Positions 20,505-30,045 of a stretch of DNA of 64,000 nucleotides are shown here, piece after piece. Position 1 is the stretch's first letter; every line of letters begins with the position of its first letter. The translations under genes and the position numbers were made by a program. The notes beneath the pieces were generated by a model that had not been told where the DNA came from, did no database searches, and worked only from the letters and a program-made list of their open reading frames with translations. The DNA is from Providencia sneebia DSM 19967 (GTDB lineage Bacteria; Pseudomonadota; Gammaproteobacteria; Enterobacterales; Enterobacteriaceae). The stretch lies in the NCBI RefSeq assembly GCF_000314895.2, contig NZ_CM001773.1, positions 2,304,575 to 2,368,574 on the forward strand, given 5' to 3'.

Positions 20505-23108
20505 TTATTTTTCTTTACTTTCCCACTTACCATCAACATAAAATGCGCTCCAGCCTGTTGCTTTGCCATCTTTCTCTGAAGAGACATATTGCTGTTTAGT
20601 TTTTCGGCTAAAACGAACAACCGTTGGATTACCGTCTGGATCTTGTGCTGGCGCATCAGCTAAATAGATAAACTTCTCTGGAAGCCTATCTTTAAAGCGT
20701 TGTAATTCTTCCACTAACGGCGCTCGTGTTTCTCTTGATTTAGGGAAAGTATTTGCAGCTAAAAAGATCCCCGCGGCCCCATCACGTAAGACAAAATATG
20801 CATCTGATTTTTCACAAGGTAACTCTGGTAATGGAACTGGATCTTCTTTTGGCGGCGCAATTTCACCACTTTTTAAGATCTTACGAGTGTTTTTACACTC
20901 TTCATTGGTACAACCCATGTATTTGCCAAAACGCCCCATTTTCAGATGCATTTCAGAGCCACATTTATCACACTCAATGACAGGACCATCATAACCTTTA
21001 ATACGGAACTCACCCTCTTCAATTTCATAACCTTCACAGGCTGGGTTATTTCCGCATACATGCAGTTTACGATTATTATCAATCAGATAACTGTCCATTG
21101 CTGTGCCGCATTTTGGACAACGACGTTTAGCTCGAAGCGCGTTGGTTTCAGCATCATCACCTTCAAGAATGTTGAGTAACTCATCTTCCGGAATAAGATT
21201 GATGGTTTTCTTACAACGCTCTTTTGGCGGTAAAGCATAACCTGAACAGCCAAGGAAAACCCCTGTTGAAGCTGTACGGATACCCATATGACGATCACAA
21301 TCAGGGCAAATAATGGATGTGATTACCATTGGATTGGTGCGCATACCACCTTCTTCTGGATCTTTCTCCGCTGTATCTAACTGTTTAGAAAAGTCAGAGA
21401 AAAATTCATCCAATACCGATTTCCATTTTGCTTGATGGTTCGCGATATGGTCGAGCTGGTCTTCCATTTTTGCAGTGAAATCATAATTCATTAGGTCATT
21501 GAAGTTTTCTTCTAACCTATCTGTAACGATTTCACCCATTTTTTCAGCATAGAAACGGCGGTTTTCAACCTTAACATAACCTCTATCTTGAATCGTCGAG
21601 ATAATTGCTGCATAAGTTGATGGGCGACCAATACCCCGTTTTTCAAGCTCTTTAACCAAAGAGGCTTCACTAAAGCGTGCTGGTGGCTTAGTGAAATGTT
21701 GGCTAGGTAATAGCTCAACTAAAGATAATTCAGAACCAACTTGAATCGGTGGTAAAGTTTTATCTTCATCATTTTTACGCATAGCCGACATAACGCGTGT
21801 CCAACCATCAAAACGCAAGGTGCGTCCTTTGGCTTTTAACTCGAAATCACCAGCCGTCACAGTCAATGTTGTTGAATCATATTTAGCCGGTGTCATCTGA
21901 CATGCAACAAATTGATTCCAAATCAGCTGATACAATCTTTTCGCATCTGATTCCATGTCTTTTAAGGAATCCGGCAATACATCAACACTTGATGGACGAA
22001 TCGCTTCGTGAGCTTCTTGCGAATTTTCTTTGCTGCTATAAACGTTGGCATCTTTTGGTAAATATTTTTCACCAAAATTACTGTTGATATAGTCACGCAC
22101 CATACTTAAAGCATCTTGGCTCAAGTTGGTTGAATCCGTACGCATATAAGTAATATGCCCAGCTTCATATAAGCGTTGAGCCATCATCATGGTTTTTTTC
22201 ACACCAAAACCAAGACGAGTACTTGCGGCTTGTTGTAGTGTTGACGTGATAAAAGGCGCGCTTGGCTTGCTCGAAGTTGGTCTGTCTTCTCTGTCTGTAA
22301 CCTGAAAACGTGCCTTTTCGAGTACACTTACCGCAGCTTCAGTCTGTTCTTTTGTTACAGGCTTGAATGGTTTACCTAGCTTATGAGTGACTTCCATGCG
22401 CAGTGCAATAGCATTTTTATCTGCTAAATCGGCATGAAGCTCCCAATATTCTTCCGGTACAAAAGCTTTAATTTCGCGCTCACGCTCGACAATAAGACGA
22501 ACGGCAACGGACTGAACGCGCCCAGCAGATAATCCGCGAGCAACCTTCTTCCATAATAATGGCGAAACCATATAGCCAACGACACGATCCATAAAACGGC
22601 GTGCTTGTTGTGCGTTAACGCGGTCTATATTCAATTGACCAGGGTTTTCAAAAGCCTGAGTAATCGCATTTTTTGTGATTTCATTAAAAACGACGCGACT
22701 AAAACGTGAATCATCTCCACCAATGACTTCACGTAAATGCCATGCAATTGCTTCCCCTTCGCGGTCAAGGTCCGTCGCAAGATAGATATGGTCTGCATCT
22801 GAGGCTAAGGCTTGTAATTCGGAAACCACTTTTTCCTTACCGGGCAAAATTTGATAATTTGCTTTCCAGTCATGGTAAGGATCAATCCCCATGCGTTTTA
22901 CTAACGCAGCTTGAGGATCTTTTTTGACCTTTTTAGTTTTATCGGTTTTATCCGTAGATGAGCCAGTACTCTTCTGTGACCCGGACCCGCTTTTCGGCAG
23001 ATCGCGAATGTGGCCCACGCTGCTTTTAACAACGTAGCCACTGCCAAGATACTTATTGATCGTTTTGGCTTTTGCCGGGGACTCCACGATAACAAGAGCT
23101 TTACCCAT
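20505..23108 (-). CDS. topA: DNA topoisomerase I
   Basis: An 867-aa type IA topoisomerase (E. coli 865 aa) that relaxes negative supercoils. The Toprim domain begins [14 protein letters not shown], with the acidic triad region [10 protein letters not shown] at 111-120. The active-site Tyr321 lies in [10 protein letters not shown]. Three C-terminal Cys4 zinc ribbons follow (CPDC...C...C, CPKC...C...C and CDKC...C...C, residues about 598-740), then the single-strand-binding tail. An insertion rich in Ser/Thr/Lys (residues about 40-65) after the first strand is longer than a minimal linker but typical of enterobacteria. Confidence 0.97.
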   Translation of the reverse strand: MGKALVIVESPAKAKTINKYLGSGYVVKSSVGHIRDLPKSGSGSQKSTGSSTDKTDKTKKVKKDPQAALVKRMGIDPYHDWKANYQILPGKEKVVSELQALASDADHIYLATDLDREGEAIAWHLREVIGGDDSRFSRVVFNEITKNAITQAFENPGQLNIDRVNAQQARRFMDRVVGYMVSPLLWKKVARGLSAGRVQSVAVRLIVEREREIKAFVPEEYWELHADLADKNAIALRMEVTHKLGKPFKPVTKEQTEAAVSVLEKARFQVTDREDRPTSSKPSAPFITSTLQQAASTRLGFGVKKTMMMAQRLYEAGHITYMRTDSTNLSQDALSMVRDYINSNFGEKYLPKDANVYSSKENSQEAHEAIRPSSVDVLPDSLKDMESDAKRLYQLIWNQFVACQMTPAKYDSTTLTVTAGDFELKAKGRTLRFDGWTRVMSAMRKNDEDKTLPPIQVGSELSLVELLPSQHFTKPPARFSEASLVKELEKRGIGRPSTYAAIISTIQDRGYVKVENRRFYAEKMGEIVTDRLEENFNDLMNYDFTAKMEDQLDHIANHQAKWKSVLDEFFSDFSKQLDTAEKDPEEGGMRTNPMVITSIICPDCDRHMGIRTASTGVFLGCSGYALPPKERCKKTINLIPEDELLNILEGDDAETNALRAKRRCPKCGTAMDSYLIDNNRKLHVCGNNPACEGYEIEEGEFRIKGYDGPVIECDKCGSEMHLKMGRFGKYMGCTNEECKNTRKILKSGEIAPPKEDPVPLPELPCEKSDAYFVLRDGAAGIFLAANTFPKSRETRAPLVEELQRFKDRLPEKFIYLADAPAQDPDGNPTVVRFSRKTKQQYVSSEKDGKATGWSAFYVDGKWESKEK

Positions 23109-23388
23109 ATTTACCTTTACCTAAATTTATGCAATGGCGCATTTTTTACATTAAAATGCACAAAATGAAAATCTCTTTTTTATATTGCGTCACAATTGCA
23201 ATATATCAATATATTTTCTTTAAATAGTTTGTGTTTAAACAAAAACTACCAAGCAAATCACGTTATGCTTAAAAGAACACTTTATATGCTAGCCAAATGA
23301 TTTTAGCCATATATAACAAATGAAAACCACACACTCTACCTGATAAAATACTAGACGCAACCAATTATTTTAGTGAGGAAGATAACTG

Positions 23389-23637
23389 ATGCAAGATAAT
23401 ACTCAACTCATAACAGAAAATGAGCTTCTAAAAAAAGCCAATGATATCATAAAGAAACATGATGATTATATTCATGGCATGTTTGTTGATACCGTAGAGC
23501 AACATCGAGATACCTTAGTATTTAAAGGTGAATTCTTTTTAGATACTCAGGGTATTCCGACAACAAAAAGTACCGCCGCATTCAATATGTATAAGCATTT
23601 ATCTCATATTTTATCAGAACAATATCGACTCAAATGA
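23389..23637 (+). CDS. yciN: YciN family protein
   Basis: An 82-aa soluble protein recognised as YciN from its sequence and its position between topA and sohB, as in E. coli. It is predicted to be mostly helical at the N-terminus (NELLKKANDIIKKHDDYI), with a strand-turn-strand middle (DTLVFKGEFFLDTQG). The function is unknown; it is not an enzyme by any visible motif. It is divergent from topA and convergent with sohB. Confidence 0.9.
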   Translation: MQDNTQLITENELLKKANDIIKKHDDYIHGMFVDTVEQHRDTLVFKGEFFLDTQGIPTTKSTAAFNMYKHLSHILSEQYRLK

Positions 23638-23654
23638 TTTCATAAGATAAAAAA

Positions 23655-23681
23655 TTACCGGCAACATAGCCGGTAATAACA
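23655..23681 (-). terminator. Rho-independent terminator of sohB
   Basis: The 8-bp arms TTACCGGC and GCCGGTAA have a 6-nt loop. On the minus strand the stem runs into TTTTTT at 23654-23649. It lies 43 nt after the sohB stop and also faces yciN. Confidence 0.82.
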
Positions 23682-23723
23682 ACAATGGGTTATGTCTTAG
23701 ACAGAAATAACCTAATAACCAAG

Positions 23724-24770
23724 TTACATGAACGGTTTTTGACCGCGTTGCCACCAGCGAAGTAATAATTTATCAACGCTCTCTGAAACACTGCCTGTAA
23801 AACGATCTAACATCTTTTTACTTTGAGTATAACGGATACCAACAATTTCTTTTGTATCAATAGCTTCAATAATAATATCGTCGCTTACGCCAATCTGATC
23901 AATCAACCCTTTTTCTAACGCTTGGCTACCATACCAATATTCGCCTGTTGCCACCGCATTAATATCTAATGAAGGGCGATTTTCATGCACAAATTGCTTA
24001 AAAAGAGTATGAGTTTCATTAAGATCCTCAATAAACTTTTTGCGACCCTGCTCTGTATTTTCGCCTAACATAGTTAATGTACGTTTATATTCACCGGCGG
24101 TATGTAATTCAACGTCAACATCATGTTTCTTCAATAAACGATGAATATTCGGAACTTGTGCTACTACGCCAATTGATCCAATAATTGCAAATGGTGCAGC
24201 GATAATCTTACTCGCTATACAAGCCATCATATAACCGCCACTTGCCGCAACCTTATCAACCGCAATAGTTAACGGGATATTTTTCTCTTTAAAACGCAAT
24301 AGCTGAGATGCAGCAAGGCCATATCCATGCACCATACCACCAGGGCTTTCCAAACGAAGTAAAACTTCATCTTGCGCATCTGCCACAGCCAGTATTGCAC
24401 TCACTTCTTCTCTTAATGAACCAACTTCTCGAGCATCCATACTGCCTTTAAAGTCTAATACATATAAACACGGCTTTTTGACGCTACTTTGCCCCGCTTT
24501 TGCACCAGATTTCTCACTTTTTAGTTTTGCTTTTTGCTGTTTTTTAAATGCTTTTAACCAAGCTTTATGCTCTGCATCATTCATTTTGACTTGTTGCATT
24601 TGGCGTTGACGATCACGGTAGTTTTCCCCTAAATCCGTGATTTTTAACTCACCTTGCCCACCGTTTCTGCGCATACCAACACCAAAAACAAAAATAGCAA
24701 GAGCAATAATAGCCGCAACGATTGTGAAAACCTTTGCTAAAAAAAGTCCGTACAACGAAAAATACTCCAC
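23724..24770 (-). CDS. sohB: Inner-membrane serine protease SohB (S49 family)
   Basis: A 348-aa S49 peptidase, the same size as E. coli SohB. It has an N-terminal membrane anchor (residues about 10-32) and a charged linker rich in Lys and Gln (55-95). The peptidase domain has the serine in VAASGGYMMA (Ser177) and a downstream general-base Lys in the following helix. The signature LRLESPGGMVHGYGLA is intact. SohB is related to signal peptide peptidase A and acts in the periplasm or at the membrane; its physiological substrate is not well defined. Confidence 0.95.
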   Translation of the reverse strand: MEYFSLYGLFLAKVFTIVAAIIALAIFVFGVGMRRNGGQGELKITDLGENYRDRQRQMQQVKMNDAEHKAWLKAFKKQQKAKLKSEKSGAKAGQSSVKKPCLYVLDFKGSMDAREVGSLREEVSAILAVADAQDEVLLRLESPGGMVHGYGLAASQLLRFKEKNIPLTIAVDKVAASGGYMMACIASKIIAAPFAIIGSIGVVAQVPNIHRLLKKHDVDVELHTAGEYKRTLTMLGENTEQGRKKFIEDLNETHTLFKQFVHENRPSLDINAVATGEYWYGSQALEKGLIDQIGVSDDIIIEAIDTKEIVGIRYTQSKKMLDRFTGSVSESVDKLLLRWWQRGQKPFM

Positions 24771-24949
24771 AAAATCATCCTTCTCACATTCATCTTAATA
24801 AAAAATAGTCTCACAATTACCCTAAAACAACCAATAAAATAACACTGTGTCCATCGTAACTTTATGTAAATTTATATGACACATTAGCCAATAACATTAA
24901 ACAATGCGATGATAACGCAGTATGTTAATCAGAGGATAGGAAAAATACC

Positions 24950-25714
24950 ATGCTCCACTATCAACCTAAACACGACCTTTTAAGTAATAAAACCCTATTA
25001 GTTACTGGTGCCGGTGATGGAATTGGCCGTGAAGCCGCATTAACCTATGCCCGCTATGGTGCCACATTAATTTTACTCGGCAGAACTTTGCATAAACTTG
25101 AAAAAGTTAGCCAAGAAATAGAAGCATTAACGGGTAAAACCTCAGAAATCTACGAAATAGATTTATTGACCGCCACATCAGAGCAGTGCCAAAAAATCGC
25201 TGACAGCATTGCTCAAAAACATCATTATCTTGATGGCGTTTTGCATAATGCAGGTTTATTGGGTGTTGTTGCACCAATAACAGAACAACCCGTCGACCTT
25301 TGGCAAGATGTCATGCAAGTCAATGTTAATGCGACTTTCATACTAACCCAAGCTTTACTTCCTTTATTACTCAAAGCGCCCCATTCATCTCTTGTTTTTA
25401 CCAGTTCCAGTGTTGGCAAAAAAGGCCGAGCAAATTGGGGAGCTTATGCCGTATCAAAATTTGCAACAGAAGGTTTAATGCAAGTTCTTGCACAGGAGTA
25501 TCAAAACAGTAATTTACGTGTGAATTGTATCAACCCAGGCGGTACTCGCACTAACATGCGCGCAAGTGCATTCCCACAAGAGGAACCCATGAAACTAAAA
25601 ACCCCTGCTGATATTATGCCTATTTATCTATTCGTTATGAGTGATGATAGCATACGTAAAACAGGGATTAGTTTTGATGCACAGCCTGATCGCAAAGCAG
25701 GTGCAGCGGAGTAA
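24950..25714 (+). CDS. yciK: Short-chain dehydrogenase/reductase YciK
   Basis: A 254-aa SDR-family oxidoreductase. The nucleotide-binding motif TGAGDGIGRE starts at residue 19, the NAG motif is HNAGLLG, and the active site has the Ser of TSSSVG followed by YAVSK. The substrate is unknown. The gene precedes btuR by 6 nt, so the two are one operon, as in E. coli, although no shared pathway has been established. The start ATG has AGGATAGG upstream. Confidence 0.94.
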   Translation: MLHYQPKHDLLSNKTLLVTGAGDGIGREAALTYARYGATLILLGRTLHKLEKVSQEIEALTGKTSEIYEIDLLTATSEQCQKIADSIAQKHHYLDGVLHNAGLLGVVAPITEQPVDLWQDVMQVNVNATFILTQALLPLLLKAPHSSLVFTSSSVGKKGRANWGAYAVSKFATEGLMQVLAQEYQNSNLRVNCINPGGTRTNMRASAFPQEEPMKLKTPADIMPIYLFVMSDDSIRKTGISFDAQPDRKAGAAE

Positions 25715-25720
25715 AATATT

Positions 25721-26311
25721 ATGTCACAAAGCCGACACGAAGAACGCCAGCAGCGCTTAAAAGAGCAAGTTGATGCTCGAATCGAGTTAGCACAAATAGA
25801 GCGCGGTGTTTTACTTGTTTTCACTGGAAATGGTAAAGGGAAAACAACAGCGGCTTTCGGGACTGTTTGCCGTGCTATAGGTCATGGACTTAAATCTGCT
25901 GTTATCCAATTTATTAAAGGCAGTTGGGATAATGGAGAACGCCAATTATTAGAGCCGCTCGGTGTTCCATTTTATGTTATGTCAACAGGCTTTACTTGGG
26001 AAACCCAAGATAAAGAAGCTGACACTTTAGCTTGTCTTGATACATGGCAACACGCGTGTAAATTATTGTCTGATCCAACAATAGATTTAGTGGTATTAGA
26101 TGAGATAACTTATATGATAAGTTTTCATTATCTTCCTTTGGAAGAGGTAATTAATGCCCTAACTCATCGCCCTGAAAATCAATCAGTCATTATTACGGGT
26201 CGGGGTTGCCATCGTGATTTACTTAATCTTGCAGATACCGTGACAGAAATGCGCCCTATAAAGCATGCTTTTGACGCAGGAATAAAAGCCCAAAAAGGGA
26301 TTGACTGGTAA
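25721..26311 (+). CDS. btuR: Cob(I)yrinic acid a,c-diamide adenosyltransferase
   Basis: A 196-aa CobA/BtuR-type adenosyltransferase that transfers the 5'-deoxyadenosyl group of ATP to cob(I)alamin or corrinoid intermediates. The modified P-loop GNGKGKTT (residues 36-43) and the VVLDEITYMI Walker B-like segment are intact, as is VIITGRGC. It forms an operon with yciK. In E. coli rluB follows btuR closely on the opposite strand; here about 2.7 kb of AT-rich sequence intervenes. Confidence 0.95.
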   Translation: MSQSRHEERQQRLKEQVDARIELAQIERGVLLVFTGNGKGKTTAAFGTVCRAIGHGLKSAVIQFIKGSWDNGERQLLEPLGVPFYVMSTGFTWETQDKEADTLACLDTWQHACKLLSDPTIDLVVLDEITYMISFHYLPLEEVINALTHRPENQSVIITGRGCHRDLLNLADTVTEMRPIKHAFDAGIKAQKGIDW

Positions 26312-26395
26312 GAAGAAATTATGTCGATAACGTCTTTATTGCGTTAGTTATAGTAATAAGAGGTTATCGACAATATTATTATTGTTCTTATATCT

Positions 26396-27859
26396 TTACC
26401 CAACCATTTTCTCCTTTGCTTTTTGTTCTTTTGTAGAGGGAATTTTGTCAGCAAGATCGTGTGCTGGTACCTCTGGTAATTGAAAGGACACATCATTATT
26501 ATTATTCGAAGAATTACCGTCATCAATAATATCATCTAAATTTTGATTATTTAACCTAGCTACATCGGATGATAAAGCTTGATCAATTTTCTCTTTAACA
26601 GAAATTGCTTCATTCCATGTTGATTCAACTTCATTTTGTAATGTTTGAACTTTATTCTTGGCGGCTTGACCGACAGTATTACCCATTTTCATTACCTCTA
26701 AAATATCACTCATGAATCTTAGATGACTAGCATTATCATAACTCACAACTAATATTTCTTTTACCTCATTCATTGTTGTGATTGCTTTACTATTAACTGC
26801 TATTTTTTTAGGAGCATCATCAACTTCCTTTAAATGATTCTCATATCGTTGTATCATAGCCTTTAATTCTTTCCCTTGATTAATCATACCTTTGTTCTTT
26901 GATGATTCGGCCTTTTCTATAAAATCTCTCGCAGTGATTATTTCAACTTTTGATATATCTTTTATCAAACATGCTAAATACTTTTCTAAATAAGCAATAT
27001 TATTCTCTACACGCTCTATTTTTTTGTTAACCAAATTTACGGTTTGATTATATTTTAGTTTATCTTTTGGTCTATTGAAAATAGGGTTATTATCAAAATT
27101 ATAAAGTTCTGTTTGTGAAAACTCCTCAACTCGCGTCATAGAATATACCGTTTTTATTTCATCCATTTGAAAGCATTCTCTCAAAAAACTACGTGTAAAT
27201 ATCCTTTCAAATCGATTAGAATATTCATTTATTACGTTATTTTTTTCTTCCTTATTTTTAAGAATACTTAAATAGTTATTATTTAAACCTCTTAATACAT
27301 ATGCGGCTTTTGTAACAGATATAAATTCTTTTATTCTTTTTAATTCATCAAGCTTCTTCTGGTCTAGCCTAATATCTTTCCTTATTACACTAAGCTCCTC
27401 TTTATCTATACCAGCTTCACGACAATTTATGGCTGCTTGAAGTCTAAATTCAAGGCCAATAGAACTTACCGTATCTTTTTTAGATACTTTAGTTGTTTTA
27501 GCTACTATATTTCCTGATATATTTTTAAGTGCTTGATCTTTTCCGTCTAGCTTTTTAATATTTTTTTTGTTCTCCTCATTCAGATTTTTTGTTTTTATCT
27601 CAACATCATTTATCTTATTAGACAAAATACATGCAGCTATTTCATAATTAATCTTATTTTTAAGATCACTATTTTTGGTTTTATTAGCTTTATTTTCTAA
27701 CGCAACAAAAATAGAACTTTTAATAGAAATCTTCCCTGATCCTTCTCGTATAGCCTTTAGATTATCAAGTAATTTTTTTGTTTTTTTTGTCGAGAGGCTA
27801 CCACCAATTAAGTTTATTACTTTTGTTGAAACCCTATCATAAGAACTAATTTTATTCAT
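26396..27859 (-). CDS. Unrecognised 487-aa Lys/Asn-rich helical protein in AT-rich island
   Basis: I do not recognise this protein. It is highly charged, Lys-, Glu-, Asn- and Ile-rich and predicted mostly alpha-helical, with heptad-like stretches near residues 85-120, 150-185, 280-340 and 395-430. It has no signal peptide, no membrane segment and no enzymatic motif. A run of four Asn (residues about 457-460) near the C-terminus comes from a short AAT repeat. A good AAAGGTGG site lies 7 nt before the ATG. Base composition is far lower in GC than the flanking btuR and rluB, which suggests horizontal transfer. The N-terminal 85 residues weakly resemble the 111-aa protein encoded upstream. A secreted or effector-like role is possible but unsupported. 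Confidence 0.75.
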   Translation of the reverse strand: MNKISSYDRVSTKVINLIGGSLSTKKTKKLLDNLKAIREGSGKISIKSSIFVALENKANKTKNSDLKNKINYEIAACILSNKINDVEIKTKNLNEENKKNIKKLDGKDQALKNISGNIVAKTTKVSKKDTVSSIGLEFRLQAAINCREAGIDKEELSVIRKDIRLDQKKLDELKRIKEFISVTKAAYVLRGLNNNYLSILKNKEEKNNVINEYSNRFERIFTRSFLRECFQMDEIKTVYSMTRVEEFSQTELYNFDNNPIFNRPKDKLKYNQTVNLVNKKIERVENNIAYLEKYLACLIKDISKVEIITARDFIEKAESSKNKGMINQGKELKAMIQRYENHLKEVDDAPKKIAVNSKAITTMNEVKEILVVSYDNASHLRFMSDILEVMKMGNTVGQAAKNKVQTLQNEVESTWNEAISVKEKIDQALSSDVARLNNQNLDDIIDDGNSSNNNNDVSFQLPEVPAHDLADKIPSTKEQKAKEKMVG

Positions 27860-28100
27860 ATTGAAACCACCTTTTCAAATAATACTATGCATGTCAAGAA
27901 ATCATAATGAATAAATCACATTATTACTAATGATTAATATTGAAAAAAAATTAAATAAATTTAACAAATATATTATAAGTTTCATAAAAAATTAGTTTAC
28001 ATATAAAACTATCTCACAATAAACTCTAAAGTGTATAGATATATAATGAGATAGTTTTAATTAACAAAAATGTAATGTTAATATAACACTTTGTTATTAA
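27860..28100. other. AT-rich spacer between the two orphan genes
   Basis: 241 bases of extreme AT content with no ORF. It presumably carries the promoter of the 487-aa gene. I saw no clear hairpin terminator for the upstream 111-aa gene. Confidence 0.5.
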
Positions 28101-28436
28101 CTACCCTTTTTTATTTCTTTTTGAAACAATCATAGCTGCCTCTTTCGACATAATTGGTGCATTACGATTATATTTATCATAATTCATTGTATCTATTGCT
28201 TTAGAAATAAACATTTTCTTTTCTGTTGATACAATTTTTCTTTTCTTATTAACTTTCCTATTTAGTGAGTTAAATATTGATTTAGATATCAATTGGCTTT
28301 TATATGTAGGTTTATTCTTAACCTTGGTTATTTTAGCTAAAATACGCGCCAATCTTTTTGATGAAACATTTCTATTAGTTAAATTTGAAAAACTGATAAC
28401 TAACTTATCGTTAAATGTAATATTTGAAGCTTTCAT
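28101..28436 (-). CDS. Unrecognised 111-aa very basic protein in AT-rich island
   Basis: A small, strongly basic protein (many Lys and Arg, few acidic residues) with no signal peptide or membrane segment. A TAGGTGA site precedes the ATG. The segment SSKRLARILAKITKVKN, followed 11 residues later by SIFNSLNRKVNKK, can be aligned with STKKTKKLLDNLKAIRE ... SIFVALENKANKT in the 487-aa neighbour, with one two-residue gap. It may be a truncated paralogue of that protein's N-terminus, or a small partner sharing its domain. Nucleic-acid binding is conceivable from charge alone, but is not shown. Confidence 0.65.
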   Translation of the reverse strand: MKASNITFNDKLVISFSNLTNRNVSSKRLARILAKITKVKNKPTYKSQLISKSIFNSLNRKVNKKRKIVSTEKKMFISKAIDTMNYDKYNRNAPIMSKEAAMIVSKRNKKG

Positions 28437-28921
28437 AATTCACCTATAATAATTAAATCAATAAACTATAGAATATAAAAATCACACTTGATTATAAGAT
28501 ATTGAAATATTGAATTTAAAAACAACAATTCATAATCAAAGTTGTTTTAGTTTAACCAAATTTAAAAATAAAAAACAAAATTATACTGATAAGTTTTAAA
28601 TTTCATAATTCATTAGTATTCATGATAATGAAATAAGTATGCTATACATACATATTCAGATAAGTTATTTATATATCATAACTATTTTAATACGAAAGTA
28701 TTATTTCCATCAAAATCTAAAAACAAAAAATATAAAATCAATTTTTTTATTTGCTTAGGCTTTAACTTCTAAAGAGGAGCATTAATAATGAATTACTGAA
28801 TATCTTACATACGCTAAAAATACTAACTAGATAGTAAAAAATAGACCTAGCTTTCATTTTAATATTCATAAAGTATATAGATGATGAATTTATATTGAAT
28901 GATAATTATACATAACAACAC
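28437..28921. other. Gene-free AT-rich region upstream of the orphan genes
   Basis: About 485 bases of very AT-rich DNA. The only coding-like signal is a strong ribosome site (AAGAGGAGC at 28772-28780) 7 nt before an ATG at 28788 on the plus strand. That ATG is followed by only two sense codons and TGA. This may be a decayed gene start. Nothing else is visible. Confidence 0.5.
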
Positions 28922-28960
28922 AAAAAATAGCGCTACAGCATAACCATAGCACTATTTTTA
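28922..28960. terminator. Bidirectional terminator downstream of rluB
   Basis: The arms AAAAAATAGCGCTA and TAGCACTATTTTT (one G-T pair) have an 11-nt loop. T runs occur on both strands. The hairpin lies 22 nt after the rluB stop on the minus strand. Confidence 0.88.
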
Positions 28961-28981
28961 TTAATGTATAAATTCTCAGTA

Positions 28982-29899
28982 TTAGATACGAGTACGACGT
29001 TTAGAGGTCGCTTTGGATGATTGGCGTTTAGATGCTGGTCTTGCAGTCACTTGAGAATGGCGTTTAACTGCGCGGCGAATTTGATTCGCTTTTATGCGTC
29101 TTTGGTCACGTTCAACAGCAACTTTAGATTCCGTTTCTGCATCAAGACCTACTAATTCTCTTAAGTAATTTGTTTGTTCAAGGCCAAGTTCTGTCCAACC
29201 GCCACGCGGTAAGCCTTTTGGTAAATCAATATCACCGTATCTAACACGGATCAGGCGGCTAACTTGTACGCCAACGGCTTCCCATAAACGGCGAACTTCA
29301 CGGTTACGACCTTCAGTTAATGTCACGTTATACCATTGGTTCATCCCTTCTCCACCACGGTAAGACACCGTTTTAAATGAAGCAGGACCATCTTCTAACT
29401 GAACACCCATAGTTAACTGGCGAATTTTGGCATCATTAATTTCACCAAAAACACGAACAGCATATTCACGCTCAACCTCACGGCTAGGATGCATCAAGCG
29501 GTTAGCTAATTCACCATCAGTTGTGAAAAGTAAAAGCCCACTTGTGTTAACATCCAGTCGACCTACTGCAATCCAGCGAGCACCGACAATTCGAGGTAAA
29601 CGATTAAATACCGTTGGACGCCCTTCAGGATCATGGCGAGTACATAATTCACCTTCAGGCTTGTAGTATGCCATAACGCGGCACACTTCTTTTTCAGGCT
29701 CTTTAATCGGAAGGATTCTGCCGTCTAAGCGAATTTTAACGGATGATTTAACCTCTATGCGGTCACCTAATGTTGCTTTTTTGCCATCAACACTAATACG
29801 GCCTTCTTTGATATAGGTTTCGATTTCACGACGGGAACCATGCCCTGAACGGGCAAGAATTTTTTGTAACTTTTCAGTCTGTTGCGGTTTAGCGCTCAT
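28982..29899 (-). CDS. rluB: 23S rRNA pseudouridine(2605) synthase
   Basis: A 305-aa RsuA-family pseudouridine synthase that in E. coli modifies U2605 of 23S rRNA. An N-terminal S4 domain ([20 protein letters not shown]) is followed by the catalytic motif [17 protein letters not shown] with its Asp. The C-terminus is a basic Arg/Lys/Ser-rich tail. I chose the ATG at 29899 ([10 protein letters not shown]) with AGGATT upstream. A TTG at 29932 is in frame but lies in the structured leader. The leader contains three hairpins (see the separate entry). Confidence 0.94.
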   Translation of the reverse strand: MSAKPQQTEKLQKILARSGHGSRREIETYIKEGRISVDGKKATLGDRIEVKSSVKIRLDGRILPIKEPEKEVCRVMAYYKPEGELCTRHDPEGRPTVFNRLPRIVGARWIAVGRLDVNTSGLLLFTTDGELANRLMHPSREVEREYAVRVFGEINDAKIRQLTMGVQLEDGPASFKTVSYRGGEGMNQWYNVTLTEGRNREVRRLWEAVGVQVSRLIRVRYGDIDLPKGLPRGGWTELGLEQTNYLRELVGLDAETESKVAVERDQRRIKANQIRRAVKRHSQVTARPASKRQSSKATSKRRTRI

Positions 29900-29914
29900 A
29901 TAATCCTCAAATGT

Positions 29915-30003
29915 CGCCTTCACAGGCGTCAAGTAGCATGTCGTGATTTATCACGGAACATGAAAATATAGAATAGTAAAACCTGTGTATTATACACAGG
30001 TTT
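29915..30003 (-). promoter_or_regulatory. Structured leader of rluB with three hairpins
   Basis: Three inverted repeats lie in 90 nt. At 29979-30003 an 11-bp perfect stem (AAACCTGTGTA with TACACAGGTTT, 3-nt loop) is followed on the minus strand by TTTTACT; this is the likely yciO terminator. At 29937-29962 there is CATGT-x-CGTGAT with ATCACG-xx-ACATG. At 29915-29928 there is CGCCT with AGGCG, just before the rluB ribosome site. The last two would be transcribed as rluB 5' UTR. Confidence 0.55.
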
Positions 30004-30045
30004 ATGCTTAAGCCCTACCATTAATCTATGTGTCTGTTTTATCAC

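Noticed and set aside
26500..26515. Short AAT/ATT repeat in the 487-aa gene considered as a phase-variation tract
   Set aside because: The unit is three bases, so slippage keeps frame and only changes the number of Asn residues.
26396..28436. Type III effector/chaperone pair or prophage remnant in the AT-rich island
   Set aside because: No secretion signal, chaperone features, integrase, phage gene or att-like repeat could be seen; composition alone is not enough.
29937..29962. REP/BIME-type repeat near rluB
   Set aside because: The stem sequence is not a REP consensus and no second copy was seen in the window.
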